Shown one piece after another: positions 34,244 through 43,141 of a stretch of DNA of 64,000 bases. This stretch comes from Chromatiaceae bacterium (GTDB lineage Bacteria; Pseudomonadota; Gammaproteobacteria; Chromatiales; Chromatiaceae): the NCBI GenBank assembly GCA_024235255.1, contig JACKMT010000001.1, forward strand, positions 1,178,001-1,242,000, given 5' to 3'. Position numbers and translations under genes: made by a program. Within the stretch, counting starts at the first letter, position 1, and every line of letters begins with the position of its first letter. The notes beneath the pieces are model-generated. The model searched no databases and was not told the DNA's origin. It saw only the letters and a program-made list of their open reading frames with translations.

Positions 34244-35185
34244 TTATAAAATTTCCCAATCCATGCGCCAGCCTGATGCAACCATATTTGGCTGGAGATC
34301 CAGCGAAACCGTTACCGACTGACCCGGTTCGACATCGACCGGCGGTGCCACCGGCCAGTGCCAGTTCTGCCAGTGGCAGGTGGGGTAGCAGGGATAATTG
34401 GAAATAACGATGCCGTCGCTTAGCGTCGCGCTGAAATAACCCACGAAACCCTGAAGTCTGCCGCTTCTGGTTATTTCAAATGTCAGATCGACAGGGCGGG
34501 TGCGGGAGGGCATGTCCCTGCCAAACCGGATATTCTCCACCAGCCCGGGGGCGGCGAGCTCTTTCGGCTGCTCCCGAAGATTGTACATGACGGCCTGGTC
34601 CCGGCAGCCGTACTGCATGCCGGCACGCAGGTCCAGTCCGAAATAGTCCTGCCGCCAGATTCCGCGAAACTCATCGCCATACTCCACCGGGACAAGATAG
34701 GTCTGCAGTCTGTCCGGGAGAACGCTTCCGGCCGGTTTCAGATTGCTGTCGGCGAATGCACTGACGCATTCGTGAATATTTTCGTCGGTACCGAAATCCC
34801 CGATCAGTTCGTTGACGATCAGGTCGACCGGCTCATCTAGCCGTGCGCTTCTGGCGTCGGCGTTGATCAGCACCACCCGGTCGCCGCCGGGATTGCTGCG
34901 CAGAATCCGTTCGGCCATCCACAGCGCGTTCGGCCGGTTATCGACCGCATAGACACGCGCCGCACCGGCCTGTACCGCCATCAGCGCCAACACGCCGAGA
35001 CCGGTTCCCAGGTCGGCTACCAGATCGCCTGTCCGCACGGTCTGGACTATCGCCTGACGGTAACGCTGCATGCGCAGATGGTCGGCCAGCATCTGCTGGT
35101 AGTGGAGCGCCGGATGGTTGGTTTCGGTGAACTGTGACGGGTCCACCTGCGGCATATGCTGGTCGCGCATGGCGTGCGGTTTCAA
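34244..35185 (-). CDS. PRMT-like SAM-dependent methyltransferase
   Basis: A 313-residue class I methyltransferase. Motif I is VADLGTGLGVLALMA, motif II has the acidic AVDNRPNA, and the double-E signature of protein arginine methyltransferases is present with exact spacing: E-LIGDFGTD-E. A beta-barrel-like C-terminal half (from about 150) completes the PRMT architecture. The N-terminal HYQQMLADHLRMQRYRQAI helix matches the PRMT substrate/SAM lid. Bacterial PRMT-like proteins are rare and uncharacterised. Its ATG overlaps the stop of the upstream peptidoglycan-binding gene by four bases (ATGA), so they are coupled. Confidence 0.8.
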   Translation of the reverse strand: MKPHAMRDQHMPQVDPSQFTETNHPALHYQQMLADHLRMQRYRQAIVQTVRTGDLVADLGTGLGVLALMAVQAGAARVYAVDNRPNALWMAERILRSNPGGDRVVLINADARSARLDEPVDLIVNELIGDFGTDENIHECVSAFADSNLKPAGSVLPDRLQTYLVPVEYGDEFRGIWRQDYFGLDLRAGMQYGCRDQAVMYNLREQPKELAAPGLVENIRFGRDMPSRTRPVDLTFEITRSGRLQGFVGYFSATLSDGIVISNYPCYPTCHWQNWHWPVAPPVDVEPGQSVTVSLDLQPNMVASGWRMDWEIL

Positions 35186-35460
35186 TAACTGAGATGAAAC
35201 AGCGTGATTTGATCCGGAAGTCCGTTTTGCTGTAACCCTTTCTGTGCCTGAAAAGTCTTTAGCGCCGTCTCGGTTTCCGGTCCGAACCGGCCGTCCGGCG
35301 ACCCCTTATATATGCCCAGTTCGGCGAGCTTCGTTTGGGCCCGCCGCAATGACTCCTCGTAGATCATGATCCGGCCATCGCCTGCCTTGGCTTCCACGGA
35401 AATGGAAGCTTTGTTCAGCTGCGCCTGTTTTAACGCCCCGATCATCCGGTTCAGCGCCAA
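35182..35460 (-). CDS. Peptidoglycan-binding domain protein (possibly frameshifted)
   Basis: A 92-residue product from a TTG start with AGGGGAG nine bases upstream. Residues about 40-88 form a PG_binding_1 unit (AQTKLAELGIYKGSPDGRFGPETETALKTF). No signal peptide is visible. Immediately upstream, another frame from a GTG at 35545 reads a plausible helical N-terminus (RELMSERLRAAYRGE) that would join this frame if the run of four T (35464-35467) had three. That would yield a continuous product of about 120 residues. It is translationally coupled to the PRMT-like gene. Confidence 0.65.
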   Translation of the reverse strand: MALNRMIGALKQAQLNKASISVEAKAGDGRIMIYEESLRRAQTKLAELGIYKGSPDGRFGPETETALKTFQAQKGLQQNGLPDQITLFHLSY

Positions 35461-35545
35461 CGCAAAATTCTCCCCTGTATGCCGCTCGCAGCCGTTCAGA
35501 CATCAGCTCACGCACCTCTGTATCAGGATCCGCCGAAGAGCGCAC

Positions 35546-35916
35546 CGATTAAATCTCACTCCCGCCATCAGCCGTCGACTCGATAACCGATCGCGCATCC
35601 GGTGCGGAGTCCGATATCCGTGTTATAAGGAGTGACAGCAGTAGCAGCGCTGCCTGCAGAACAATAGCCGGCAACTCCAACAAAGGATAAGGGTTATGGC
35701 AGGCACAGAATGAGGGTGGTATATTAAAATCGATAACTCCGAATGTTCCATGGAAGCCCCTGCTCCAGGAGCGCCGATGCTCGCCTTAAACCAGGCATTA
35801 CAATACTGCATCCACCAGGGCAGGAAGCCCAGCGGTCAACAAAGCCCGCTTATATTGACTGCGAAGGGCATTTGGAAAACCCGTCCGCTTAAGCCTACTG
35901 TCCAGCAGGGTAATTG
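35546..35916. other. Intergenic region
   Basis: About 370 bp between divergent genes. I see no convincing coding frame or RNA. A GGTATATTAAAAT sequence near 35722-35734 could be a -10 region, and a good Shine-Dalgarno for the kinase gene lies at its right end. Confidence 0.35.
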
Positions 35917-37404
35917 ATGACCGCTCCCCGCATCAGCCTGTTGGTGGAATCCCTAAATATCGGGCAGATTCTGCCGGAGGTATATGCGCAATACCGCCCG
36001 TTGCTGGTTGACGGCGTCTGCTACTTTCTGGCGCTCCTGCCGGATAACCGCTTCACCGAGATACTCGCCGAGCAGTATTCGCTTGCAGCCGAAACGCGCT
36101 TTTCCGACCGGGTAGTCAATCTGCTGCACCAGTGCCCTACACTGCACAAGCTCGGTCAGATCGTCGCACGCGACCGCAGACTCTCATTTGAGCTGCGGCA
36201 AAGCCTGCAGAACCTGGAGTCGATCTGTTCCGACACGGCGTTGAATAAAGTGCCCGCGGATGTAAAACAACAGCTAATGCGCATTCCAGGTATAGAGGTG
36301 GCCGGCAACACTCTGGCGGAAGCCAGCGTGGCGGTAATCCTGCCGTTCTCCTGGAAAGAAAACGGCTCCGGTGAGATCCAACACGGCGTTTTCAAACTGC
36401 TCAAATCCGGCATTGCGGAGCGTCTGCACGAAGAGCTCGATATTTGGGGGAAACTGGGAGCCTTTCTCGAAGAGCGTTGTGAGTACCATGGATTGCCGCC
36501 GCTGGACTACCGCGAGACACTGGAGAGTATGTGCCGACTGTTGCGGCAGGAGATCTGTTTTACGCGCGAGCAGCGGCATCTGGTCGAAGCCGGAGATTTT
36601 TATGCCGACGAACCGGATACCGTTATTCCGCGGCTGCTGCCGTTCTGCTCAGACCAGGTTACCGCGATGGAGCGCATCTTCGGGGGCAAAGTGACCGATG
36701 CCAAGCTCTTTCAGAGCAGACGCCGGCGGCTGGCCAATAGATTGATCGATGCGATGATCGCGAAACCGTTCTGGGATCCGGCAGGCGAGACGATCTATCA
36801 CGCCGACCCGCATGCCGGTAATCTTTTCTGTACCGACGACGAAAAGCTGGCGATACTGGACTGGACACTGGCGGGCCACCTGAGCAAGGAACAGCGCATC
36901 AGTCTGATGCAGATCGTTCTGGGAGGGCTGTTTCACAACGAAGCCGGCATCTGCCGGGCAGTGGAAAACCTGGGCCGCAACCGACCGGATGAATCACTGT
37001 TGCGTGCTGCCGTTGCGGTGGCCATGCGGGAGATCAGGCAGGGCCAGTTTCCCGGTTTCGCCTGGTCCCAGCGCCTGTTGGACAACATTGCGCTTGCCAA
37101 TATTATGGGTTTCCCTGAGAGTCTGGTGCTGTTTCGCAAGGCGCTGCTCACTCTCTCCTCAGTAATCGAGGATATCGCCGAAAAAAGTTCTGTAGACCGG
37201 ATTCTGCTCAACGCGGGCGTGCGCAGATTCTGCGGCGAAGCCCCGGCGAGAGTTTTAGCTCATCCCCACTCGCGCGCATTCGGAACCCATGTCTCCAATA
37301 TCGATCTGTTGACACTATGCGGTTCGTCCCCGAACAGCGCTGCTGCTTACTGGTTGGGGGCCTGGCAGGATTGTCTGGAATCATTCAAAAGCCGATCGCG
37401 CTGA
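35917..37404 (+). CDS. ABC1/ADCK (UbiB-like) atypical kinase
   Basis: A 495-residue protein. The ABC1 hallmark KxGQ is present at 78-81 (HKLGQIVARD), followed by an altered nucleotide-binding region (GVFKLLKSG). The catalytic-loop equivalent HADPHAGNLF and the metal-binding ILDW replace the usual HADPHPGN and DFG forms. It lacks the C-terminal membrane helices typical of UbiB. ABC1 proteins support quinone biosynthesis or lipid homeostasis; there are no ubi genes here. Start ATG at 35917 with AGCAGGG six bases upstream; the 3' end overlaps the convergent esterase by 24 bp. Confidence 0.8.
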   Translation: MTAPRISLLVESLNIGQILPEVYAQYRPLLVDGVCYFLALLPDNRFTEILAEQYSLAAETRFSDRVVNLLHQCPTLHKLGQIVARDRRLSFELRQSLQNLESICSDTALNKVPADVKQQLMRIPGIEVAGNTLAEASVAVILPFSWKENGSGEIQHGVFKLLKSGIAERLHEELDIWGKLGAFLEERCEYHGLPPLDYRETLESMCRLLRQEICFTREQRHLVEAGDFYADEPDTVIPRLLPFCSDQVTAMERIFGGKVTDAKLFQSRRRRLANRLIDAMIAKPFWDPAGETIYHADPHAGNLFCTDDEKLAILDWTLAGHLSKEQRISLMQIVLGGLFHNEAGICRAVENLGRNRPDESLLRAAVAVAMREIRQGQFPGFAWSQRLLDNIALANIMGFPESLVLFRKALLTLSSVIEDIAEKSSVDRILLNAGVRRFCGEAPARVLAHPHSRAFGTHVSNIDLLTLCGSSPNSAAAYWLGAWQDCLESFKSRSR

Positions 37405-38325
37405 ACCGGAAAGCGCACGTAGAAAATCACCTGCCGCTGCATAAGCCAGGCGCGACGACCTGAGCCATCGGAAAAACAGAAATCCGTGATCGGCACGATA
37501 CTCACGGGACAACAGCAGTTTTTCACATCTGACGCCGGCCTGCTCCAGTGCATTCGCGAATGCGATCGACTGAGAGTAGAGTCCGTCTCGCTCGCCCGCG
37601 CAGAGAAAAACCGGCGGCAGCCCGGAAGAAACCTGCCGGATGGGAGAGGCAACTTTGGCGTTCTCAGCGTAGGTTTTTCTGTCGCTTCCCAGAAAGCTTT
37701 GCGCAAATAACTTAATAAACGGGAAGCGTGCCTCGATAACTGTATCGAAATCGTACACACCGTAAAACAGCATCAACCCTTCGATCGGCACTCTACCTGC
37801 AATGTTCTCTATTCCGATTTGGGAAAACAGCGCTGGCTTGTGCATGGCACAGGCATACCACGCAGCGATCTGGGCACCGGCAGAGTCACCCGCCAAAACG
37901 ATCGTCGATCGATCGCCGCCGAATTTTGCCTGGTTATGCACGATCCATGCAATCGCATGGGCAGCATCCTGCAGCGCTGCCGGAAATCGGCTTCCCGGTG
38001 CGAGACGATAATTCACATTGAAGACAAGATAACCATTGTTGGCAAATGCTGCCGCAATACCATCGTAGATCTTCTTGTCGGCGCTGATCCAACCGCCACC
38101 GTGAAAATAGACCAAAACCGGAAGCGGTGCCGGCTGATCCGACTTTGGTTTCAGAACATCCAGGCGCTGTTCGGCATCGGGTCCGTAAGGCAGGTCCCGA
38201 AACAGATCCATCTTCCGGGTGCAACCGAAGTTCAGTATACGGCTCCCCAGCCACCCCAGAAAATTAAAGAAGGTTTTAACCGCATACGCTTTTAGGTCCA
38301 ATATCAAGATCATCACCGGTGTCAA
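37381..38325 (-). CDS. Alpha/beta hydrolase (HSL/carboxylesterase-like)
   Basis: A 314-residue hydrolase. The oxyanion-hole motif HGGGW, the nucleophile elbow GDSAG, the acid in AGERDGLY and the C-terminal catalytic His in RADHGFLFF mark a hormone-sensitive-lipase or carboxylesterase family member. An N-terminal amphipathic/hydrophobic stretch (1-30) may associate with the membrane. The substrate is unknown; short acyl esters are likely. Confidence 0.88.
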   Translation of the reverse strand: MTPVMILILDLKAYAVKTFFNFLGWLGSRILNFGCTRKMDLFRDLPYGPDAEQRLDVLKPKSDQPAPLPVLVYFHGGGWISADKKIYDGIAAAFANNGYLVFNVNYRLAPGSRFPAALQDAAHAIAWIVHNQAKFGGDRSTIVLAGDSAGAQIAAWYACAMHKPALFSQIGIENIAGRVPIEGLMLFYGVYDFDTVIEARFPFIKLFAQSFLGSDRKTYAENAKVASPIRQVSSGLPPVFLCAGERDGLYSQSIAFANALEQAGVRCEKLLLSREYRADHGFLFFRWLRSSRLAYAAAGDFLRALSGSARSAFE

Positions 38326-38490
38326 TCAATAGACACTCTCTCCTATGGGTAGCAAAGAACAATCAGAACTAAACCTGCTGGTTATTCAACCGCTAATATA
38401 GATAGCAATCCGCCAGGTACACGACAACCCCCCTCCCGGAGCGGCCTGCACCTGGGCATCCGTGGTTTTACTGCACTGAGTTATTAGCAT

Positions 38491-39408
38491 ATGCTGGCTG
38501 CCAACAACCTAATAGAAATCTTCGAGCCAATGGCCCCAATAAGCAAACAATATCTATTCGAGATGGGGAACTACGGTTTTCGTGTTTACAATCCCGACAA
38601 AGATGAAGAGGCTGTTTGCAGACTCTGTTGGAACAATGCGTTGCCCGGTGGCAGACCCTTCCCTCTGATTCCGGAAGCCGGCGCTGTCAGCTTTGGGAGA
38701 ATTGTAACCGGACCGTTCGCCCAGTACGCCGGCGACTATTTCTATGTGGTCGACGATTTGCGGACCGAAGAGCTGGTTGGCTATCTGACCGGCGCCGAAG
38801 GCAGCGACGTAACGACAAAAAAGGGGATGGTTCCCTGGATGCAGTGGCGGGATAAAAGCGCAGAACAGATCGCTGAAAAGGAGTTCGGGGAGATCTCCTT
38901 CAAACTCTACCTGCCGATGCTTGGCTACCTGGAGAGCAGGAAGTTTCTCTACACCCTCAGCCTCGGCGGCCGGGCGGTGCAGTTTCTGCTGCATGCAAAG
39001 TTCAACAATTCAAAGGAGATGCCCAAAGCGCCGCCGTGCCCCGAGTATCACTTCCATGTGAAAGCGGGGCACCGCCGGCAGGGAATAGGCAGCAGACTCA
39101 TAGCACACTTCCTGAGTCAATTCCCGAATAAAAAGAAGTACCGCAAAATCTGCGCCCAGGTGACCGTTTGTGCGGGGCACAAATCACTGGAATACTACAC
39201 CGGCCTGACTTGCGAAGGGAAAAAGCTCTGGAAGGTTTACGATAAGCGGGAAACGGCTATGTACAGCGCGTCGGAAAAGAGAGCCTGGGGTCTTGGCCCC
39301 GTAGTGGAGAATGTAAGTCTGGTTGCTGACCGAAAACGCCTGCTCGCTTATGTCAGCAAGATAACTTCTGCCGAGTCACCGGTACTCTCCACAACTTCAC
39401 AGTTGTAA
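38491..39408 (+). CDS. GNAT-family N-acetyltransferase
   Basis: A 305-residue protein. The acetyl-CoA site appears as FHVKAGHRRQGIGSRLIAHFL near 190-212. The fold continues with AQVTVCAGHKSLEYYTGLT and a tail rich in Lys and Ser. The N-terminal half (about 30-150) has no recognised domain. The substrate is unknown. It is a single gene with no operon partner. Confidence 0.75.
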   Translation: MLAANNLIEIFEPMAPISKQYLFEMGNYGFRVYNPDKDEEAVCRLCWNNALPGGRPFPLIPEAGAVSFGRIVTGPFAQYAGDYFYVVDDLRTEELVGYLTGAEGSDVTTKKGMVPWMQWRDKSAEQIAEKEFGEISFKLYLPMLGYLESRKFLYTLSLGGRAVQFLLHAKFNNSKEMPKAPPCPEYHFHVKAGHRRQGIGSRLIAHFLSQFPNKKKYRKICAQVTVCAGHKSLEYYTGLTCEGKKLWKVYDKRETAMYSASEKRAWGLGPVVENVSLVADRKRLLAYVSKITSAESPVLSTTSQL

Positions 39409-39556
39409 GGCGCCTGAATTTCATCCGGTAGCTGCCGTTGCCGGAACCGCGTGCTTGCCATACCTGATAAAACCACAGGACCCGGCCCGGCGATGAGCAA
39501 ACCGAGCCCTGGTAAAACTGACATGCGCTGCTAAACTCCGGAACCGGAGATCCCGC

Positions 39557-39946
39557 TCAAAAAAGGTTACGGTTGCCTTTCCAGACATCCAGATTGTGCA
39601 GGGCGTAGGTTGCCATTAGATGCTCTTTCAGTTTGGAAATCTCCAGGATTATCGCCAGCGGAAAGCCATTACGGCCGCCACGATTGTCAATCAGCAGATC
39701 ATCAAATAACGAGATCGCGAGTTCCGGATCGATCCAGAGTTCGGCAATCCGATTGCAGATGCGTGGGAACTGTTCCGGCAGTTGAACCGGACGCACCTCT
39801 TCCGGAAGGCTGGCTAGCAAGCCTTCCGCCTCCCTGTTCAGCACCTTATCCTCAGGCCATTCCGGTGAAAATTTCACACCAGGCAAGCTATCTTTGAGCG
39901 GCCCACCACCAGCAGTCGCGCGTGTATCAATCAGTTTTTTAGTCAT
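39557..39946 (-). CDS. Hypothetical protein
   Basis: A 129-residue soluble protein with no signal or membrane span. A Pro/Glu-rich N-terminus (about 1-60) precedes a helical region with the hydrophobic pattern FPRICNRIAELWIDPELAIS and LFDDLLIDNRGGRNGFPLA. I do not recognise the family. The frame is fully open and codon use looks coding. Confidence 0.6.
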   Translation of the reverse strand: MTKKLIDTRATAGGGPLKDSLPGVKFSPEWPEDKVLNREAEGLLASLPEEVRPVQLPEQFPRICNRIAELWIDPELAISLFDDLLIDNRGGRNGFPLAIILEISKLKEHLMATYALHNLDVWKGNRNLF

Positions 39947-40052
39947 GCCTTTTACCCATAGTGAAGTCTATGAGTGTAATCGGCAGCACCGAAAATACCT
40001 TTATAGCGACGATTTACCCGACGGTCCTAGCTCCGCTGATCCGATACACCGA

Positions 40053-40277
40053 TCAACAGTGAAAAAAACGAGCAAACATGTTGCTTCTGCCTGCAATCCA
40101 TAAACTGGTTTTTTTGCAAAGCGCATCTCTTACGATAACCAAAAGATGCAAAGTGGCACCTACACCTATCAGACCCCAGAAAATGTATGAAACCAGAACT
40201 GGATCCATCTCTCCTGAAGAACCGAAAAACATCCCGAAGAAAGCGGCAAGAACCAAACCTCCAAAGGTGTACTGCAT
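40053..40277 (-). CDS. 74-residue two-span membrane protein
   Basis: Begins MQYTFGGLVLAAFFGMFFGS with GGAGAG six bases upstream. Two hydrophobic helices (about 4-20 and 30-50) precede a basic C-terminus with Cys (residue 54). The upstream 40300-40345 region is strikingly AT-rich and near-palindromic (GGTATATATT...AATTACC), probably promoter and operator. No family is recognised. Confidence 0.6.
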   Translation of the reverse strand: MQYTFGGLVLAAFFGMFFGSSGEMDPVLVSYIFWGLIGVGATLHLLVIVRDALCKKTSLWIAGRSNMFARFFHC

Positions 40278-40465
40278 AACAACTCTCCTTCATTACTACG
40301 AGGTATATATTAGTAATTAATTATATACAATAATTACCTCCTGTCAATCGTGCCAGGTGCTTTGCAGATGCTCAATTTAGGTGGAGTGTGATTAGGAGAA
40401 CTGAAGCCAACCGCACGAAAGCGGCGGGGTATTTCTGATTTAATTCAGGCGTTAAACAAACGCCT

Positions 40466-41386
40466 TTACAACCAGCATTGGGTTTCGCCACCCTGCTCGA
40501 TCCAACCGCGAATCATCCTCTTGGTGGAAAAAGCGCAGGCACAGCGTCCCTGCTTGTCAATTAGGATAAAACCACCGCGGCCATTGACCTTACGCTGCAG
40601 GTAATCGATACCCTCGCGAGCCGCTGTAGGCCCATCCAGCGATTTAAACTCGATCAGATCAGCGAGGGTCTTGGCCAGTGCGGTGCGCATGAAATCCTCA
40701 CCAAATCCGGTACAGGAGACCGCACAGGAGGCATTGTCCGCATAGACACCGGCGCCGACGATGGGTGAATCTCCCACCCGGCCAAAACCTTTGTTGACGA
40801 TACCGCCGGTGGATGTGGCTGCAGCCAGGTTGCCGATACGATCTCTTGCCACAGCGCCGATGGTGCCGTACTTTTCTTCATTCATGCGCTCCAGCGTCCC
40901 GACATCATCATGATCCAATCCCATGCGACGTCTGAGGTGCGCTTGCTCCCATTGGGCTACCCGGTCGGGCGTCAGGAAGTAGTGATCAGGCATGAATTCA
41001 AACTTCCAGTGATCGGCAAAGCGTTGTGCACCTGCGCCGATGAGCATGACATGTTCGCTCTCCGCGAGTACCACTCTCGCCAGCTGAATCGGATTGGCAA
41101 TATTGGTGATACCGGCGACGGCACCGGCATTGAGCGTGGCGCCGCACATGATTGCTGCATCCATTTCGACCTTGCCGTCTTCATTGAGAACCGACCCCGC
41201 TCCGGCATTGAAAACCGGGTCGTCCTCCAGCAGCGATGCGCACTGCTCCACAGTCTCCAGGGCACTGCCCCCCAACTGGAGTATTCGGCGTCCATGTTCA
41301 AGCACACTGCGCATGCCCTCGAGATAGCGGACCGCCTCCTTATCGTTGCCGAGATTGTCCAGGGCACCGGCACCACCATGCAGCAT
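40466..41386 (-). CDS. Isoaspartyl peptidase / plant-type L-asparaginase
   Basis: A 306-residue Ntn hydrolase. The N-terminal HGGAGALD motif, DDPVFNAGAGSVL and MDAAIM segments and the autoprocessing site YG/TIGAV (nucleophile Thr175) with TSTGG (191-195) mark the IaaA/ASPG family, which cleaves beta-aspartyl dipeptides and asparagine. The ATG lies immediately before LHGGAG, so the first beta-strand is shortened; upstream codons stay open (EKRNNFSL) for about 35 codons but contain no ATG, GTG or TTG, and no Shine-Dalgarno is visible. Coupled expression with the ATP-grasp gene 49 bp upstream is likely. Confidence 0.88.
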   Translation of the reverse strand: MLHGGAGALDNLGNDKEAVRYLEGMRSVLEHGRRILQLGGSALETVEQCASLLEDDPVFNAGAGSVLNEDGKVEMDAAIMCGATLNAGAVAGITNIANPIQLARVVLAESEHVMLIGAGAQRFADHWKFEFMPDHYFLTPDRVAQWEQAHLRRRMGLDHDDVGTLERMNEEKYGTIGAVARDRIGNLAAATSTGGIVNKGFGRVGDSPIVGAGVYADNASCAVSCTGFGEDFMRTALAKTLADLIEFKSLDGPTAAREGIDYLQRKVNGRGGFILIDKQGRCACAFSTKRMIRGWIEQGGETQCWL

Positions 41387-41435
41387 CAGCGAGAAGTTGT
41401 TGCGTTTTTCTATTTCGATATCCCAGGGAAATAAC

Positions 41436-42545
41436 TTATTGGAGACGAGCGAGCAGTTCCGCTTCCAACTGTTTCTGCTGCATCAGTGTACCAGCAATCA
41501 GTACGCCAAGTTTGCCGATCAGTATCGTTCCCCAATTCACCAGGATGATGCCGGAGCGGGTTTCGGAGTTGAACTCGATGCCGTTTAGATCGATGTCAGC
41601 CAGCTTATCGTAATGGCCGTTAAACTCCTTTGCAATCCACTGGGGGATCTGCATACGCCGCGCGACCTCCGAGGGATAGGAGGCACCATTGTAGCGCGGA
41701 TTGCACTCGATGGGCATAAATCGCAGACCGTCTATCTCCTCCACTACCGCCACATCGAATGCAAAAACACCGCGCATGCCGTGCTGCCACAGCCATTGCG
41801 CCATGGGCTCCACCGCGCCCCAAGGTTCGCATCTGGCAGGATAGCGGTTGCCCTGATGCGTAAACCCCTGCAGCACCTGCTCGGTCACCAGCAGCCGTTC
41901 GATCCCCGCATCGAAAGCTTCGTACTGGAGGTTAAGAAAAATATCGGCGTGAATCTCCTCCTGAACCTGAAGCGGCATATCCTCATCGAAGTAGGCCAGC
42001 GCCTTAATCAGATTTGACGGATTTTCGCACCGGTGGATACCTTTACCCGCCACAGAGACCGAGGGTTTTAGATAACAGGGATACGGGAAATGCTCGATGC
42101 CAGCGAACCACTGCTTGCCATGGAAGCAGAGGGTATTCGGAACATCCAGCCGCAGGTGCGATGCCAGTGCAATAAAATTATTTTTGTCGTTAATGTGGCT
42201 CACCACCCGCTCCAGAGCGCGGCGTGGACGGGCACGGTTTTCCGATGGTCCGAAGAAGAAGAGTGACTCTGTTAAATCGGGATAATCCGACAACCTGCCA
42301 AGAGAGGTATCCCAGATCACATTTTTGGAATGCGGCAGTCCAACGCGATCATAGTGACCGGTGATAGTATTCCACTCCCTCTTCAGAAATGGGTGAATCT
42401 GAATGAAATCGTCTGGGTCGGTCAGACCCAGCGCCCGTCCCGAATAGAGGTGATTGCCGGCCACATCCTCGTGGGTACAGGAGAGAATATCGTGATTGAA
42501 GATTCTCCTGTCATGGGTGCGCTCTAGTGAATGACGAACCGGCAT
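41436..42545 (-). CDS. ATP-grasp ligase paired with isoaspartyl peptidase
   Basis: A 369-residue ATP-grasp protein. The ATP-binding lysine region is CYLKPSVSVAGKGIH, the acidic Mg site is FMPIECNPRYNGASYP, and VQEEIHADIFLNLQYE lies between. The N-terminal preATP-grasp domain covers about 1-130 and a C-terminal tail (about 300-369) ends in a hydrophobic then coiled-coil segment. No known subfamily (CphA, Ddl, RimK, PurK) matches by motif. Placement directly upstream of an isoaspartyl peptidase suggests synthesis and turnover of an aspartyl or isopeptide-containing compound; this is inference. Confidence 0.75.
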   Translation of the reverse strand: MPVRHSLERTHDRRIFNHDILSCTHEDVAGNHLYSGRALGLTDPDDFIQIHPFLKREWNTITGHYDRVGLPHSKNVIWDTSLGRLSDYPDLTESLFFFGPSENRARPRRALERVVSHINDKNNFIALASHLRLDVPNTLCFHGKQWFAGIEHFPYPCYLKPSVSVAGKGIHRCENPSNLIKALAYFDEDMPLQVQEEIHADIFLNLQYEAFDAGIERLLVTEQVLQGFTHQGNRYPARCEPWGAVEPMAQWLWQHGMRGVFAFDVAVVEEIDGLRFMPIECNPRYNGASYPSEVARRMQIPQWIAKEFNGHYDKLADIDLNGIEFNSETRSGIILVNWGTILIGKLGVLIAGTLMQQKQLEAELLARLQ

Positions 42546-43141
42546 CTTTCACCCCTTGTCACTTTTGGAATGGTCGAAATATTCGCAGCATTTTTGATGC
42601 CATCATATACAAACCAGGGAAATCAATTACTTACGTTTACGCTGCAGGGACTGTGATTAAAAATTCGCACTACTATTGTGCGCACCGCTCCATCTTTGGT
42701 GCATTTAAATCCAATTTATTTATTAGATTATTCTAATATTCTTCGATATAATTGGATGCGAATTTATCGAACCGGGCTTCGGCTTGATTTCGAGTAATTC
42801 CAGCAACACATAGATTTAATAATTGCAGACGATAATAGGTATGGGAGTTCTTATCCGTAAGGGAAGGGTATTTTTCTGGTCAGCTGCAAATGACACCCAC
42901 TTGAACCCAAAAACACCGCCATCCCGGCAGAGCTAACGGGGCTGAAGAGGGATCGCCGCTTAAGTAAGTGCCATTTCGGACAATGGCTGTTTAGTTACCC
43001 TCCGGCAAATCTGGATTCTTTCAACTCCTCGTTTTTCCGGCTCAGTCAGGAACCCAGTCGATGCAGCGAAACACTGGATCTCCGCTTCCACCGGTCTGAA
43101 GGAAGAGAGTGTCCAGATGAGTATTGAAATTGAGAGTCCGT
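42546..43141. other. AT-rich intergenic region before sulP
   Basis: Nearly 600 bp without a supported gene. The left half (42560-42860) is markedly AT-rich and carries a perfect ATTAGA-TTAT-TCTAAT inverted repeat at 42722-42737, a candidate operator or terminator. The right half is ordinary. The low GC of this stretch and of the sulP gene, compared with neighbours, hints at horizontal acquisition. Confidence 0.4.
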
